DNA of 64,000 nucleotides, taken from Gnetum montanum (taxonomy: Eukaryota; Streptophyta; Gnetopsida; Gnetales; Gnetaceae). The stretch covers positions 231,525 through 295,524 of the forward strand of contig MNCI01001077.1 in assembly GCA_015680685.1 (NCBI GenBank). Reading direction: 5' to 3'. The translations under genes were made by a program, and so were the position numbers. This document shows, in pieces, positions 44,700 to 56,730 of the stretch (position 1 is its first letter; each line of letters starts with the position of its first letter). The notes under the pieces are model-generated. The model was not told where the DNA came from and did not search any database. It was given only the letters and a program-made list of their open reading frames with translations.

Positions 44700-46547
44700 T
44701 GAAACACCCTATATTTTCAAGGCATTCTTGCTTCACCAGGTCCTTGGAATTTAGGTAGCGTCATGAAAATTTGGGAGGAAATGGATGTTCTAAGTTCATA
44801 TTGTCCAGTTTGGCAAGTTTTCTACACCCAGTGTTGACAGGCCCAATGGACTCTCCGGCCTGCCCACTTGGGTAGTTCATCTAGCTAACAGTCTACTAAG
44901 AAGTAATGCATGGGGTTGTTGATGGTGTTCAAGATGCACAAAATAGTTTGAAAATTTTTCTAGTCAAGACATTTGCTACACTATGTAGTGTAGTAGGCCT
45001 TGCAAGATAGTTGTTCAGGAAATCAACTATGAACTGTTGCAAGACAAAGTGCTACACTGTGCTACGCTATGCAGCGTAGCACAATGTAGAAAAAGCAAGA
45101 CAGAAAGGCCCAGCTTACTTAGTAATTTCAATTTCACTCAGCAAGCACTTTTGGCCTTCAAAACCAGTTGGTTTTCTCAACTTCAAGTCCTTTAGCAAAG
45201 CTCCCCTTACTAGAAAAGTAGCAGATTAAGCAATAAGTAGGCTATGTTGGTTGCTACACTATGCAGTGTAGCATAGCATGACAATGATGCCAGAATGACA
45301 AAAGGCATCTCAAAATGTAGGATTAGCATGTTCAAAGGATTCAAATCATACAAAACAAAGGTTGCAGATTGTCAACGTGATCATTAGAAAAAATTTTACA
45401 ACTCAAGTGCAAATCACAGGTAAGGTTAGCTTCTACACTATGCTACTCTACGTAGCGAGCATAGCATAGCAAACATGCAGAACTAGCCAATACACTTCAA
45501 AGGCTTCTAGCACCTGCAATTAACTCCAATGCAAATTTATTCTTCAAATTGGTGGCTACGCTATTGTATGCTATATAACATAGCACAACGTAGTAAGGAG
45601 CTATGTTACGCTAACAAGCTACACTCCATAGTGTAGCTGGCAGCTACGCTACATCGGTGTGCTTCACTCCTTGTCTGCATCATTGGCACACCTAACCCTG
45701 GTACCTCCAATTTTGATAGTGTGATTGTAGCATGGAAGGATTTTCAATCAATCAGCTTTGCATGTTCATGTAGTACGGACATGTCAATACCTTGTGGGTC
45801 TAGGACATGTGGAATCCAAAGTGCATTTCTTACATGTTCCTAGCCCTATAAATACCCCGATGAGCAACATTCCAATGGTTTGCAAATCCATTAAAAAATT
45901 AGTTGTTAAGTTAGAAAAAACTGAGAAGGATTGGAAAAAATTGCAGCTATTGGAAAATTTGCAATTCCAGTGTTTGGAAAAAATCTTAGATTTTAGCAAT
46001 TGCTAGCATTTTTTGTTGGAAAACTAGCAACCGAAAGAGCTTATGAACATTAAGCAATTGGAACTCTTGTTTGGCATTCTGTTAGCTCTTTTCTATTACC
46101 TTTGTGGCATTTTGCATCATTAGCTCTTGAATCCGCATTCAAGCATACAGTTGGCTTACTTTGAACATCTTGGTTACTTTTGGGATCTCTATGCTTTCCA
46201 GTGTCATGCAACCAATTGTATCCACTTTGACAAAGTAGAGTCATAGTCTTAAAGTGGTGCATTTATTAAATTTAGTTTACTTTATTCTCCTACTTATCAT
46301 TGCATTTTACATCATTTTCATTTCCTTGCATATAATAATCATTATTTTCTGTTATAAACATTGTTTTCAAATTACACATTTGCAAAAGGTTTAGTGACAT
46401 TGATTAAGCCCTTGTCTAATTGACCAGACTATTCAGGGCATCCCATTTCCATTTTATCTAGCACGGGCCTCAAATGGATCTAGGTTTAAGACTATTTAAC
46501 CGACAACCTCTCGATGTTTCTAGCTACTGACGTTTTTGGTCGCTACA
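44700..46547 (+). repeat. 3' LTR of element 2, full length
   Basis: This 1848-bp LTR starts TGAAACACCC and ends GGTCGCTACA. The TATA box (CTATAAATA) is at 45847-45855. Hairpin-forming stretches lie at about 44970-44995, 45051-45087, 45252-45285, 45430-45475 and 45555-45600. It is direct with the pol genes of element 2. The flanking GCAAT after 46547 has no partner because the 5' LTR is missing. Confidence 0.85.
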
Positions 46548-46719
46548 GCAATGGCTAGGAAAAATGGTTCTGTAAGCAAGTGCACAACAATGGAAGAAGT
46601 GTGACAAGAGAAGAAAATCATACAAACTAGACCACCTAATTCTTCCATGGGAGAATCATCCATAGCTATAATTTTTAGGTAATTCATTCTATCCAATGGT
46701 TTGCTTTACTTCAGCCAAT

Positions 46720-47290
46720 GCAAGCACTAGCATATTTTGTTTCTCTCAGCTTGACAAGCCAACATTTTTCATTTGAGATAGGCTACTATTTTTGAATTTT
46801 TTTAGACTAAAAAGAGAAGTGTTTTGGTTTTTTGAACTTAGGATAAGCTAACCTTTTCATTTTTCTTATTCTTAGAGACTAGCATTTTTCTATTTTTAGC
46901 CTTAGAGGCCTAGCCTTTTCCATATTCTCTAGCTTTGAAGAAAACATATTGTGGTTTTTTTCCCCTACAGCTAGCATATTTTGGTTTTCCTTAGCCTAGA
47001 CTACTAGCATTTTCATTGTTCACACCTAGAATAGACAACATTTTTAGTTTCCTCATCCTATAAGACTAATTTTTTCACTTTTCTAACATGTGAAACTAGC
47101 ATATTTTGACAAAATATAGTGTGTTTGGTTCCTTAGCTTCAAAGGCTACTATAATTGATTTCCTAAGCATGAGAAACATCCAACATTTTTTTTCTAACTT
47201 AAGAAGCTAGTGCTTTGCTACTTTCTTGGACACCATGGGCCTCAATGTCCTAGATCTAACAACATTTTTTTGGCTTATTCTTAGCACTAG
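46720..47290 (+). repeat. Degenerate T-rich minisatellite
   Basis: The words CTAGCATTTTT, TTTTCTTAGCCT and AGAGGCTAGC recur at irregular spacings of about 45-60 bp. It has no coding potential and no counterpart elsewhere in the window. Confidence 0.45.
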
Positions 47291-47299
47291 AGGCCCTTA

Positions 47300-49912
47300 A
47301 GTTTCTATATCTTTGCCTTGCAACTATTTGATGAAATGTACAAGCTCACTTAATTTGGCTTATGATGTGTTCATTCTTAGGCTAACATCAAGGTTTAATT
47401 TGGCTTCTCTAATTATGTTATCTTATGTTAGTTTTCATTGTTTTTCTCTTTCTGTGTTGTTTATATATTATTTTATCATTTTTTTCATGTTCTAATGGTT
47501 GGTCAAAGTGTTTTCAAGCCTATGCTTAAGGAGATTCTTATTATTTTTCAGATGGTGAACATCTTCTATTGCATGGGAATGAATTTCCAAAATAATCATA
47601 TGCTCGATATGATATTATACAAGAGAGCCCATGTATGGTTTAGGCCTTAGACCAAGGAGTTTCTACTATATAATTTTAGCATGATGCTATGGTCATACTT
47701 GGTTGTGGATGTCTCTACTATAATCATAGAGACGATATTAGTTGGATCCTTCAACTATATCCTAGAATATATTCAAGATGATCCTAAAGCTTGCATAGAG
47801 TTAGAGCATCATTGGACTACATACTTAATAGAGATTCATAAGATATATTGCATTTGGAATCTATTTTCTTACTCTTTGTTTAGTGCTAATAACACCATGT
47901 TGTTGATTCATAGGTCAAAAATTGTGTTCCAAAATCTTCTAGGTAACATTTACATGCTAGAAGGATAATTTTTTATATAATTTAACATGTTTATGTTTGA
48001 TTTTATGGTTTTCTATTTGACTAGTTTTATTTTATCTATAGGTTTCATGTTCAAAGAGGAGGACTAGTTACAAATGGTTAGACCTTACTTCTAGCTCATG
48101 CTGCATTGAAGAAATTTACTCAAGGTGACAACATTACGGTATAGGTAATTATCCAACTTGATGTCAAAGTAGCCAGGTATAATATGAACTATTCATAAGT
48201 ACATAAAAAATTTATAGCTACTAAGTGCATCCACAAGTTTTGAGATCTTCCACACTATGATGTGAGGGTCTCAATCCAACANGAAAGGGAAAATATAGCA
48301 TAGAATGAAGGAAAAGATTCTAGTTACATAAGAATCTTTGAGACTTTTTTAAATTCTACTTCTAGTGGGACCTTATCCCTAGAGAAGTGCAAAATTGAGG
48401 ATGTGAACAAGTTTTATCCTATTTTTTATTCTAATTTCTTTCCTATTTTGTTATCCTAGAAGAAGATCATAAAACTACATTAGGCCTAGACAATGCAATA
48501 GGTAATCATGAATGCAGTTATGCTTGACTAGGTTATGTTGACACATTTTTACCATTCCGTGGAGCAACGATCTATTAAGAATACTATAGGCAAATGAGCA
48601 TATTCATTATTAGCACAAAACTCTATCGTACACATTTTTTAGGATGAATAAAGAAATGTTTCCTTCTAGATTATTTATATAGGATCAATTTCACTAGGCA
48701 TGTAAGCTTTGGTACTTAAATGAAGATTGCCTTTCCTAGTGGAAAATTGAAGACATGTTTAGTTACTGTTGTAGGACATTGAAATCATTTAATGATTCCC
48801 CATGTGATGCACTATGGAAGACTTGTCAGGAACTCAAGCTCATTAAAGCTTTATGTATCACAACCATGCAAATTTTAGAGAACAAAGCTTTTGTAAAAAG
48901 TAAACCTTGGCCATATTCTAGATTAATGGTAAGCTAAACAGAAGAAGAAAATATATTTATGGCACATGATGTTATATTAGAGAGGACTAGGGAGAAATAT
49001 ATGCATAAAAGAATCACCTTAATCTCTCAATTTTAGAGGTTTCTCTAGACTGAAATCTTGAGTAGGCATCACATTTCAAGAGCTTAATCGAAGTTGGGAA
49101 GTTGTAGTGATTTCACTCATAAGTATTAGTTTTGTTATCTATAAGCTTCACTATTGCATCATCTTCATGAATCTAACAACCTCATAATTTTATAGGTTTT
49201 AGTTACAAATTAACCTGTTTAACATGGTTTGAAAGATTGCCTCTATAACCATCAAAATTCCATGCCTACTACACATGGTATCATATCACAAACTCAAAGC
49301 TTAGCTTCTAAGAATTGATCATTGGGGATCATATATTCAAGTAATTATTAATGGATTTCTGTAATTGCGAGATAAGGTTACTATTGATGAAGAAGAAAGG
49401 CTTATTAATGTCCTAAAGACTATAGAGATTATTCAATTAATAGGGTAGGAAAGTGATCAATTGTCTAGAGTTCTTTATATAAATTCTTGAAGAAGGAAGG
49501 TCAATGAAATTTTGGAGAGATTCCCAAAACCCACTCTAAAATATAATCAATGTGTCCTAAAGAAAGTAGTGGCACTAGAAATGACTTGTACTGATAAACA
49601 CTTCCAAGAAATATAGAGGATAGAAAATGTAGCTTTTGAATGGGTTTTTCATGCAAGAAAGGTGATTGATGATGATGGAGCATTAAAAATGGATGGTGTT
49701 TTCAATTAATATCAAATGGGAAAAGATTACTTGTATATTTTAGCAAGGAACTAGATTTCAAGGCATATAATGCTCTTTACTACATTTCTAGAAAACCAAA
49801 TAACAAATAGAAAGTAATGATTGCTTGGAATTGCTATAATGAATGGTATCATTTATATTTTATTAATCTTCTTGAGCTAGTTAAAAATGATGTGGATTCT
49901 AAGGGCCTTTTG
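47300..49912 (+). other. Unrecognised AT-rich stretch with possible coding relics
   Basis: Open stretches at 47438-47650, 47681-47968 and 48755-48937 lie in order on the plus strand and have a protein-like composition (for example DDPKACIELEHHWTTYLIEI and SFNDSPCDALWKTCQELKL), separated by stops. I recognise no family. The copia element interrupts this region at 49912/49913. A single N at 48282 does not change the picture. Confidence 0.25.
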
Positions 49913-50329
49913 TATCAACCTCTAAGGCTGTGCACTACTTACCTCAACTGAAAAAAAATCACAAAATAGAACAAAATAGGGGAAACTAAATTTTACATTC
50001 TTATTCAGTTTAAATTGCCTTTAAATAAGCAAATGCATCAATAAGAAAATATCAACTATATCCTAATATGAAGTCACTGCTATAATAGTCAACCCTTTAA
50101 CTTCTATAATGGTCGACCCTTCAACTTCTATAATGGCCAACCCTTCAATTTCTATAATGACTGACCCTTCAATTTCTATAATGACCAACCCTTCAACTTC
50201 TATAATGGCAAACCATTAAACTTATGTAATAGTTGACCATTCAACTTCTAACAACTAAATCCCTAAGGATAGTTTCTAAAGACTAGGACAAACAAAAAAG
50301 GCATGTTTAATAATTAAACACATTTAACA
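49913..50329 (-). repeat. 3' LTR of the copia element
   Basis: 417 bp, direct repeat of 54417-54863, starting TGTTAAATGTGTTTAATT on the minus strand. It carries a 24-bp tandem repeat (AACTTCTATAATGGTCGACC plus CTTC on the plus strand) at 50090-50250. Confidence 0.85.
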
Positions 50330-50339
50330 CCTTCCCGTA
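50330..50339 (-). other. Polypurine tract of the copia element
   Basis: ACGGGAAGG on the minus strand lies directly before the TGTTAAATG start of the 3' LTR. Confidence 0.6.
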
Positions 50340-50344
50340 AACTA

Positions 50345-51180
50345 AAAGTTAGTAAATTATCAATTTAACAACAATCATTTAACATGTAGACTCCAAGATA
50401 CTTTCTCAGCCTTTGGAATATTGATAACTTAAGGGGTTTAGTTAGAATATCAATGAGTTAATTTTCAGTCTTCCAAAACACCAAATCAATAACACCATCA
50501 TTGCATAGATCGAACAAGAAGTGAAATCTCACATTAATATGCTTACTTCTTCCATGTAGCACAAGATTTTTGGATAACTTTATGGTGGAATTGTTGTCAC
50601 AAAAATTTGTAGTAATCCACTCTTGGTTGAAATATAGCTCATTAAGAATTTTTCTTAGCCAAATAGCTTGGCAAGCATAAGATGTTGCAGCAATAAATTC
50701 AGCCTTTGTGGTTGAGAATGTAATAATTGATTACTTCTTAGATGGCCATGAAACAACCCCTATGTTCATCATAAAAACATATCTCGAAGTGCTCTTCTTA
50801 TCATCTTGATCTCCTTCATAATCACTATTAGTAAATCCCACAAATTCAGATTTCTTACCTTTCTTGTAAAACAACCCAAAATCTTTAGTCCCATGCAAGT
50901 AATGAAATATTCTTTTAGTACCCAAGAAATTAATCTTCTTTGGAGACTTCATATATCTATTGATAATACTCATAGCATGCATTATATCAGGTTTGGTTCT
51001 AGTCAAATACATTAGACTCCAAACAATTTTCTTGTAAAGTGTACCCTTGACCTTGCTTCCTTTAGGATCTTTGTTTAGCCTCAAGCCAATCTCAATTGAA
51101 GTGTTTATAGGATTGTAATCCTTCATCTTAAACCTATCCAAAATTTCTCTTGCATACTTCTTTTAAGAAATAATGATTCC
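50345..51180 (-). pseudogene. RT C-terminus and RNase H of the copia element
   Basis: 50731-51141 is open. It contains LMYLTRTKPDIMHAMSI, the thumb-connection FLGTKRIFHYLHGTKDFGL, and the RNase H start FVGFTNSDYEGDQDDKKSTS with its catalytic Asp, then VVSWPSKK. Downstream a broken frame reads LIDILTKPLKLSIFQRLR, the typical end of copia Pol, stopping near 50370. Only a few stops interrupt the 800 bp. Confidence 0.85.
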
Positions 51181-51460
51181 AATAGGGGATTACACTACTT
51201 CCATGCAAAGATAGTAATGCATTTCTCCAATATTAGTCATTTCAAACTCATTCATCATTAACTTCTTCAATTTTTCAAATGAACCACTATCATTGCTAGT
51301 GAAAATAATATCATCAACATATAAACATACAATGAGAATGTTTCCTCCATCAATATTTGTAAAATGTGTATGCTCATATGGACATTTTTGAGATCCCTCC
51401 TTTGAAAAATAGGTATTTATATAACTATACCAAGCTCTTGAAGCTTGTTTTAGTTCATAN
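51181..51460 (-). pseudogene. RT active-site region of the copia element
   Basis: The frame reads YELKQASRAWYSYINTYFSK, then ILIVCLYVDDIIFTSND with the YVDD catalytic box, then EFEMTNIGEMHYYL. It begins immediately after the N at 51460. About 30 residues normally found just upstream (between DLEE and LKQ) are missing at this junction. Confidence 0.85.
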
Positions 51461-51717
51461 GGGCACAAAACCATTGGTGTGAAGTGGGATCTTCAAAATA
51501 AAACTAAAGGAGATTGGTGAAGTTAACAAGTATAAGGTGAAATTGGTGGCTAATGGATACAAGCAAGAATATGGGATTAACTATAAATAATTATTTTCTC
51601 CTATTTCAAGGCATGATACAATTAGATTGATGATTACATTGGTAGCATAGAATTCATGGCCTATCTTCCAAATGGATGTCAAGTCTACATTCTTGCATGG
51701 AGACTTGGAGGAACTAG
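51461..51717 (+). pseudogene. RT N-terminal segment of the copia element, in inverted orientation
   Basis: This 257-bp piece encodes, on the plus strand, GHKTIGVKWDLQNKTKGD, KLVANGYKQEYGINYK and FQMDVKSTFLHGDLEE. These are the opening blocks of copia RT, whereas every neighbouring part of the element is on the minus strand. The piece sits at the right place in the order but backwards, bounded by single N characters at 51460 and 51718. About 12 codons are missing on one side and about 30 on the other. Confidence 0.85.
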
Positions 51718-51718
51718 N

Positions 51719-52950
51719 CTTTCAATGGATTCAATTTCATCCATCATTTTTATTTCTTCATTTTTATTATTTAATAGCACTTTCAAAATTTGTGGGATCA
51801 TAATTTACAAACAAAGCAAAGTGGATGATTGGGTGATCAAATTGGTTAATTCCTGCTACCTCATAATCCATTATCCATAAGGATCTTTCTCAAATATAGT
51901 GAGATTTAGATGCTACTACTATTAGTGAAGTCTTAGCATCCATAGTTCTTGGTGCTTCAACCTTCATTATTTTTGGGATTTCATCCTCCATAGTTCTTGG
52001 TGCTTCAAAGTCTGTAGTTCTAGATTTTGTAGTTTGGGTGTTACAGAGTCTACAGTTTCACTATAGAAAATAATTGAAGTATGTTGTTTCCCCTTCCAAT
52101 TCCAACTGTTCTCTTCATTAAACATGACATCTCTACTAGTCACAATCTTCTTTTTCAAAGGATTATACAATTTATATGCTTTGGATACTTCACTTATACT
52201 AAGAAAGACACATTTTTCAGTCTTCTCCTCCAGCTTCTTCCTCTTCTCATCAGGGACATGTGCATAGGTAATGCAACCAAAGATTCTAAAGTGATTCACT
52301 ATTGGTTTCCTTCCACTCTAAGCCTCTTTTGGTATCATGTTTTGAATAGCAAAGGTGGAACTTCTATTCAAAACATGGATGATCCAATTAATAGCCTCCA
52401 GCCAAAAACTCTTTGGAATACTTCCTATTGCCAAGAGGCATCTCATCATATTGAGGATGGTTCTATTTTTCCTCTCTAATACACAAATTTTTATGGTGTA
52501 TAAGGGGTTGTGAGATCTCTCTAAATGCCATGATTCTCACAAAAAACATCAAACTCTTTTCAACAATATTCTCCTTCATGATATGTAGGAAGATTCTTAA
52601 TAATCTTTCCAAACTCATTCTCAACATCTTCCTTGAAGCTTTTAAATGCATTAAAAGCTTTATACTTCTTCTACAAAAAATAAACCTAACTTTTTCAAGT
52701 ATAATCATCAATGAACATGATCAAATACCTCTTACCTCCACTTGAAGATGGTTTTATTAGCCCAAAAATGTTAGAGTGAAATAGCTCAAGGACATTCTTT
52801 GCTTTTCATGACTTTCTTAAAAGAATTGAGAACAATGTTTTTTACCAACAATACATTCTTCATAGACTCCAAAAGGAATTGTAATTTGAGGAAGACCAAT
52901 CATCATACTTTTCTATAGTAGAGTCTTTAATCCTCCAAAATTGAAGTGGC
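51719..52950 (-). pseudogene. Integrase core and C-terminal region of the copia element
   Basis: The 51967-52299 frame reads HFRIFGCITYAHVPDEKR, KLEEKTEKCVFLSISE and KKKIVTSRDVMFNEE, the conserved post-core block of copia integrases. Upstream (52463-52900) are remains of the catalytic core, frameshifted. The stretch to 51719 links to RT and ends in a DPTNFESAIK-like and IESIE reading. The catalytic DDE residues are not all visible. Confidence 0.75.
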
Positions 52951-54398
52951 CATATCAAAAATGCCAAATTCATGTTAGGTGTTTTACTTCAACCTTTAGG
53001 CAAGATTGAGCACTTTCAATCCACAATGGAAATAATCTATTGGAACTCATTTGAACAACTATAATAGCTCCTCTTGAATGATCATAAATTTCACAAGCAT
53101 CCTTCTAAATGATTATTACATAACCCTTCTATTACAATTGACCAACACTTAACAAATTTATTTTCAAATTAGGAACATAAAAAACATTGAAAATTGTTTC
53201 TACAAAACCATTCTTTGTTCTAATGTTAATATCCCCTTTCCATTAAATTTACAGTAGAACAATCATCAAAAATTACTGTAGAATGAAAAATTTCACCTAA
53301 GTAAGGAAAATAGGACTTGAATCCACACATATGGTTGTTGTAGCCAGTATCTAGATACCATACATCTAACTAAGACTCTCAGTTGGCTTGAACCACCATC
53401 AACAAAGGCTCACACTCCTTCTCTTCTATAAAATTTGATTTCTCTTCTTTCTCATTGGGTAGTCTAGTGTAGCATTTAGAATGATAGTGTCTATATTTAT
53501 GACATCTAAAGTAGTCCACCTTAGGTTTGTCAACTTTTCCTCTACCTTTCCCTTGAAATTTATTACTATTCCCTTTGAAATGTCTATTGCCATCTCTATT
53601 GCCTTGATCTCATCTTCCTCTACCTCTTCCTCTTGAGGAATAAGTAAATGTATAATCCTTTAAATCTTGCTCTTTAGAAGTTATTTTTTGATTCATCTTC
53701 TAGTCATGAACTGATAAAGAACTTTGAAGTTCATCAAGGAAGAATGCATCAACATCTTTGGATTCTTCAATTGCACAAACAACATAATCAAACTTGGGGG
53801 ATAGGGAGCATAATATTTTCTCAACAATAATTGCATCCTGCATATTCTCATCATGAAATCACATGTTATCAGCTATTCCCATTATCCTTCCATAAAATCT
53901 AGTAACAAACTTCCCATCTTTCATCTGTAGAGTCTCAAAATCCCTTCTCAAGGCTTAAAGCTATGCATGATTTACTCTTGAAGACCCCTGATATTTCTTC
54001 TTCATAGAATCCTGAATATCGTTGGAAGTTTATTTCTATGAATAGTATTCAAGATAGAACAATCAATTGCTTGAAATAAAAAAATTATTTCCCTTCAAAT
54101 ATTATAGCCTTAGTCCCTCTAGCTCCTTTCTTTGTTCATTTGTGAGTTTAACCTCAACTGCGAATCATACTAAACCATCTTCAACAACTTGCCAATACTC
54201 CTTATACTTCAAGAAACCTTCCATCAACATGCTTCAGTGGTCATAGTGGCCATCAAAATGTTGGATGGTAGGCTATACAAAATTTTTTAGAGGCCATTTA
54301 TGCACTACTATGCTCTTCTCTCTAGCCTCCTAAACTAGGTGCACTATTGTGCTTTTCACTCTAGCCTTATGAACTAGGCTTTCTCTTTAGCTTTCTGA
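52950..54398 (-). pseudogene. Gag and protease region of the copia element, decayed
   Basis: A zinc knuckle lies near 53470-53530: YFRCHKYRHYHSKC, in which the first Cys of CX2CX4HX4C is Tyr. Upstream toward the LTR are broken Gag frames. Between the knuckle and integrase, a region near 53230-53370 should hold the protease, but no intact D-[ST]-G was found. Frames are heavily interrupted. Confidence 0.6.
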
Positions 54399-54399
54399 G

Positions 54400-54415
54400 C
54401 TGAGATTTGATACCA
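54400..54415 (-). other. Primer-binding site of the copia element
   Basis: TGGTATCAAATCTCAG on the minus strand directly follows the 5' LTR. It matches the usual plant initiator-Met tRNA complement TGGTATCAGAGC over its first eight bases. Confidence 0.75.
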
Positions 54416-54416
54416 C

Positions 54417-54863
54417 TATCAACCTCTAAGGCTATGCACTTCTAGCCTATGCACTGCTATCCTCAATTGAGAAAAAAAAAACAACAAAACAAAACAAAAT
54501 AGGGGTAAATAGAGGAAACTAGATTTCACATTTTTATTCAACTAATAATGGCCTTTAAATAGGAAAATAGATCAATGAAAAAATAGCAATTGAATCCTAA
54601 TATGAAGAAACTTCTATAATAATCAACCTTTTAACTTCTATAATAGTCAACCGTTCAATTTCTATAATGGCCAACCCTTCAACTTCTATAATGGTCGACC
54701 CTTCAACTTTTGTAACAATCGATCCTTCAACTTCTATAACAACAAACCCTTCAACTTTTGTAATAGATGGCCATTCAACTTCTAGCAATCAAATACCTAA
54801 GGATAGTTCCTAAAGACTAGGACAAACAAAAAAGGCATGGTTACCAATTAAACACATTTAACA
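54417..54863 (-). repeat. 5' LTR of the copia element
   Basis: 447 bp, direct repeat of 49913-50329. It contains about seven 24-bp units (54600-54790) related to AACTTCTATAATGGTCGACC. These units create a spurious minus-strand open frame rich in IIEVEGL. Confidence 0.85.
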
Positions 54864-55620
54864 GTCCATAGATGGAAAATGTTGTAGATACAGAATTCAT
54901 TTACCTAGCTTGCTACCCTCTAGAGATGGAGGAAAGTTGCATAGTTAATATCAGGGTCAAGGAAAATTATAATAAGTTGATATTAGATGGAGTTACTTCT
55001 TCTCATGAGTTATTGCAAGGACAATGATGTGAATCACAACAATAGTAGCAACACCATTCAAGATGCTGTCATGGGAATGACAGTTTAGGCTTTGAGAACT
55101 CTTGGCACCATTGTCATAGTGGCCACCTAGGCTCAAGTATAGGCTCAAGTGCTAGTAGACTAGTTTCAACATCATCAAAAATAGTATGATCATTGATAAT
55201 AGATGCTCACATTCAGTGGAAAGCATAGTGTTCCACAGAGAATGGTAGCCACTTACAATGTTCCACAAAGAATTTTAATTATCAAGGGAATATTTACTTC
55301 AAAATTTTTTGATTTCACAAATATTATATACATGCTTTGAGAAGAAATGGGATTTATGAACATTTTTCAAATACAAATTTCTATTCTATAGAAATTGAAA
55401 CTTCTCATAGAAGTTAAAACTTCTTATGTTAGTTATAACAAGATCCCCTTAATATTTATAACTCTTCCTAATTTTGTAATTACCAAAAAGACACTTGTTA
55501 ACTATGGCTTGAATTTTTCATAACTTCTTATAGAAGTTATAACTTCTTATGGTAGTTATGAGTTAACATCCTAGATATTTGTAATTTACCTTAATCTTCC
55601 ATGATGATTGTAACTATCCA
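54864..55620. other. Unassigned stretch between copia and the L2 repeat
   Basis: No recognisable gene. It may continue the unknown region that the copia element split at 49912. At 55390-55570 several small inverted words (ATAACTTCTTATAGAAGTTATAACTTC) form a loose cluster, possibly the outer part of the L2 repeat. Confidence 0.25.
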
Positions 55621-55627
55621 AAAACCA

Positions 55628-56730
55628 CTATAAAAATGGCTCCAAGGATAGAATTAAAAAGGATGGATGAATAGAGGGGGTTTTAGGGAAGAAGATCAAA
55701 AAGAAATATATTGAAGAATATAAAGCAAGGCTTGCTAAAGGAATAAATTCAGCTACTTTTTTTTAATCCTGTGAGTTCCTTTTGTATCCCATTTTGTCTT
55801 AGCTACTTAGTTAATGGTTTAGATAGTATTATTCTTGGAATTTAATTTTGGGATTTTCTGATCACTCTTATAGCTTTGTTCTTTGTGCAGCACTAGACTT
55901 CTATTCGATTTGCCATATAAGAGCTTATGTTATCTTAGAAAAGCATTTTGAGCAATTTAATAGTAATATCTTTATGAAATTGACTATTTGAGTCTAGAGG
56001 ATCTGGAAAATCTTTGATACTTTGAGATAACTAAAATAGCTTCATTTTTTAAAAGTTTATTCCCTTGATATTTCAATCTTGAAATTGTCAATTTTTTCTA
56101 AAGGCTCTATTATTTGTAATTCTCCACAACTATTAACTAGACAAATAAAAGCCTGTAATTTTTCATTTACAAAGTGTTTTGGTAGTCAAATAAGAGTTTC
56201 TTTTATGAAATTTCTTGTTGAGCTTAAAGGGTTTGGACAATTCATAATATTTAGATTGAATTGGAATAGCTTTACTGCAAACTATTTCCTAATGTCAATT
56301 TATCTCACTTAAATGGTTGATATTTCATAAAAATCAACCTTTCTTTTCTTTTCTTTTCATAAATCCATTGAATCTCACTCTATTTCTAGTTTTCTTTTGG
56401 AAATTTCTTTCTGGGAGAAATTAGAAGTAGATTTTGATAGAATTGTGCTCAAACATTTTTATGAAATTTTTTTTGTTTTAAGAAACATACTATAGGAACT
56501 ACATAGACTAAATGACTTAACAAAATAAAAATCTTTAATGACTCACAGTATTTGACAAGGTTAGCTAAATTTTTGTTATAATAGCTAGTTACAATTTCTT
56601 ACACAAACCGAACCATTTCAACAATCACAATAGCAAACACACATTTATGTTTAGTTTGCTCTATAATCACTAAGTTTATTTAGAGGTATCTAGGCCTTAG
56701 TGTTTCTAGAGACTATTAAGCACATAAACC
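55628..56730 (+). repeat. L2 LTR-like repeat, right copy
   Basis: It matches the complement of 1-1200. The TATA-like CTATAAAAA at 55628-55636 opens the shared part, and a TCTTTTCTTTTCTTTTC tract lies at 56340. It precedes the region leading to element 4, on the same strand, so it could be the 5' LTR of element 4 or of a separate element. No PBS could be named. Confidence 0.5.

Larger units (their letters stand above)
29665..46547 (+). mobile_element. Element 2: Tat-lineage sister of element 1, 5' LTR missing
   Basis: Order on the plus strand: partial leader (from about 29665), gag, PR, array 1, the antisense gene (34210-38811, minus), array 2, RT, RNase H, second RNase H, integrase (ending 42957), array 3, conserved 3' region, PPT and 3' LTR (44700-46547). 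It matches element 1 module by module but differs enough to be an independent, old insertion. It lacks the 5' LTR and about 300 bp before RT. All frames are broken. Confidence 0.85.
49913..54863 (-). mobile_element. Ty1/copia retrotransposon with both LTRs, inactive
   Basis: About 4.95 kb: 5' LTR (54417-54863), initiator-Met PBS, gag with zinc knuckle, integrase, RT, RNase H, PPT and 3' LTR (49913-50329), all read on the minus strand. Integrase upstream of RT is diagnostic of copia. The LTRs differ by many substitutions and small indels, so the insertion is old. No 5-bp target duplication is evident (GACTG against CAAAA). A short segment of RT is inverted (51461-51717). Confidence 0.9.

Noticed and set aside
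45758-46006. Possible small leucine-zipper-like protein (LEKTEKDWKKLQLLE)
   Set aside because: It lies just upstream of and across the TATA box of the element 2 LTR, and is not conserved as a frame in the sister LTRs.
48282-48282. Single N as a third scaffold join
   Set aside because: There is no partner N nearby and no orientation change across it, so it may be only an ambiguous base.
54597-54788. Open frame with repeated IIEVEGL-like words
   Set aside because: It is the minus-strand reading of the 24-bp minisatellite in the copia LTR, with no start context and no counterpart outside the repeat.
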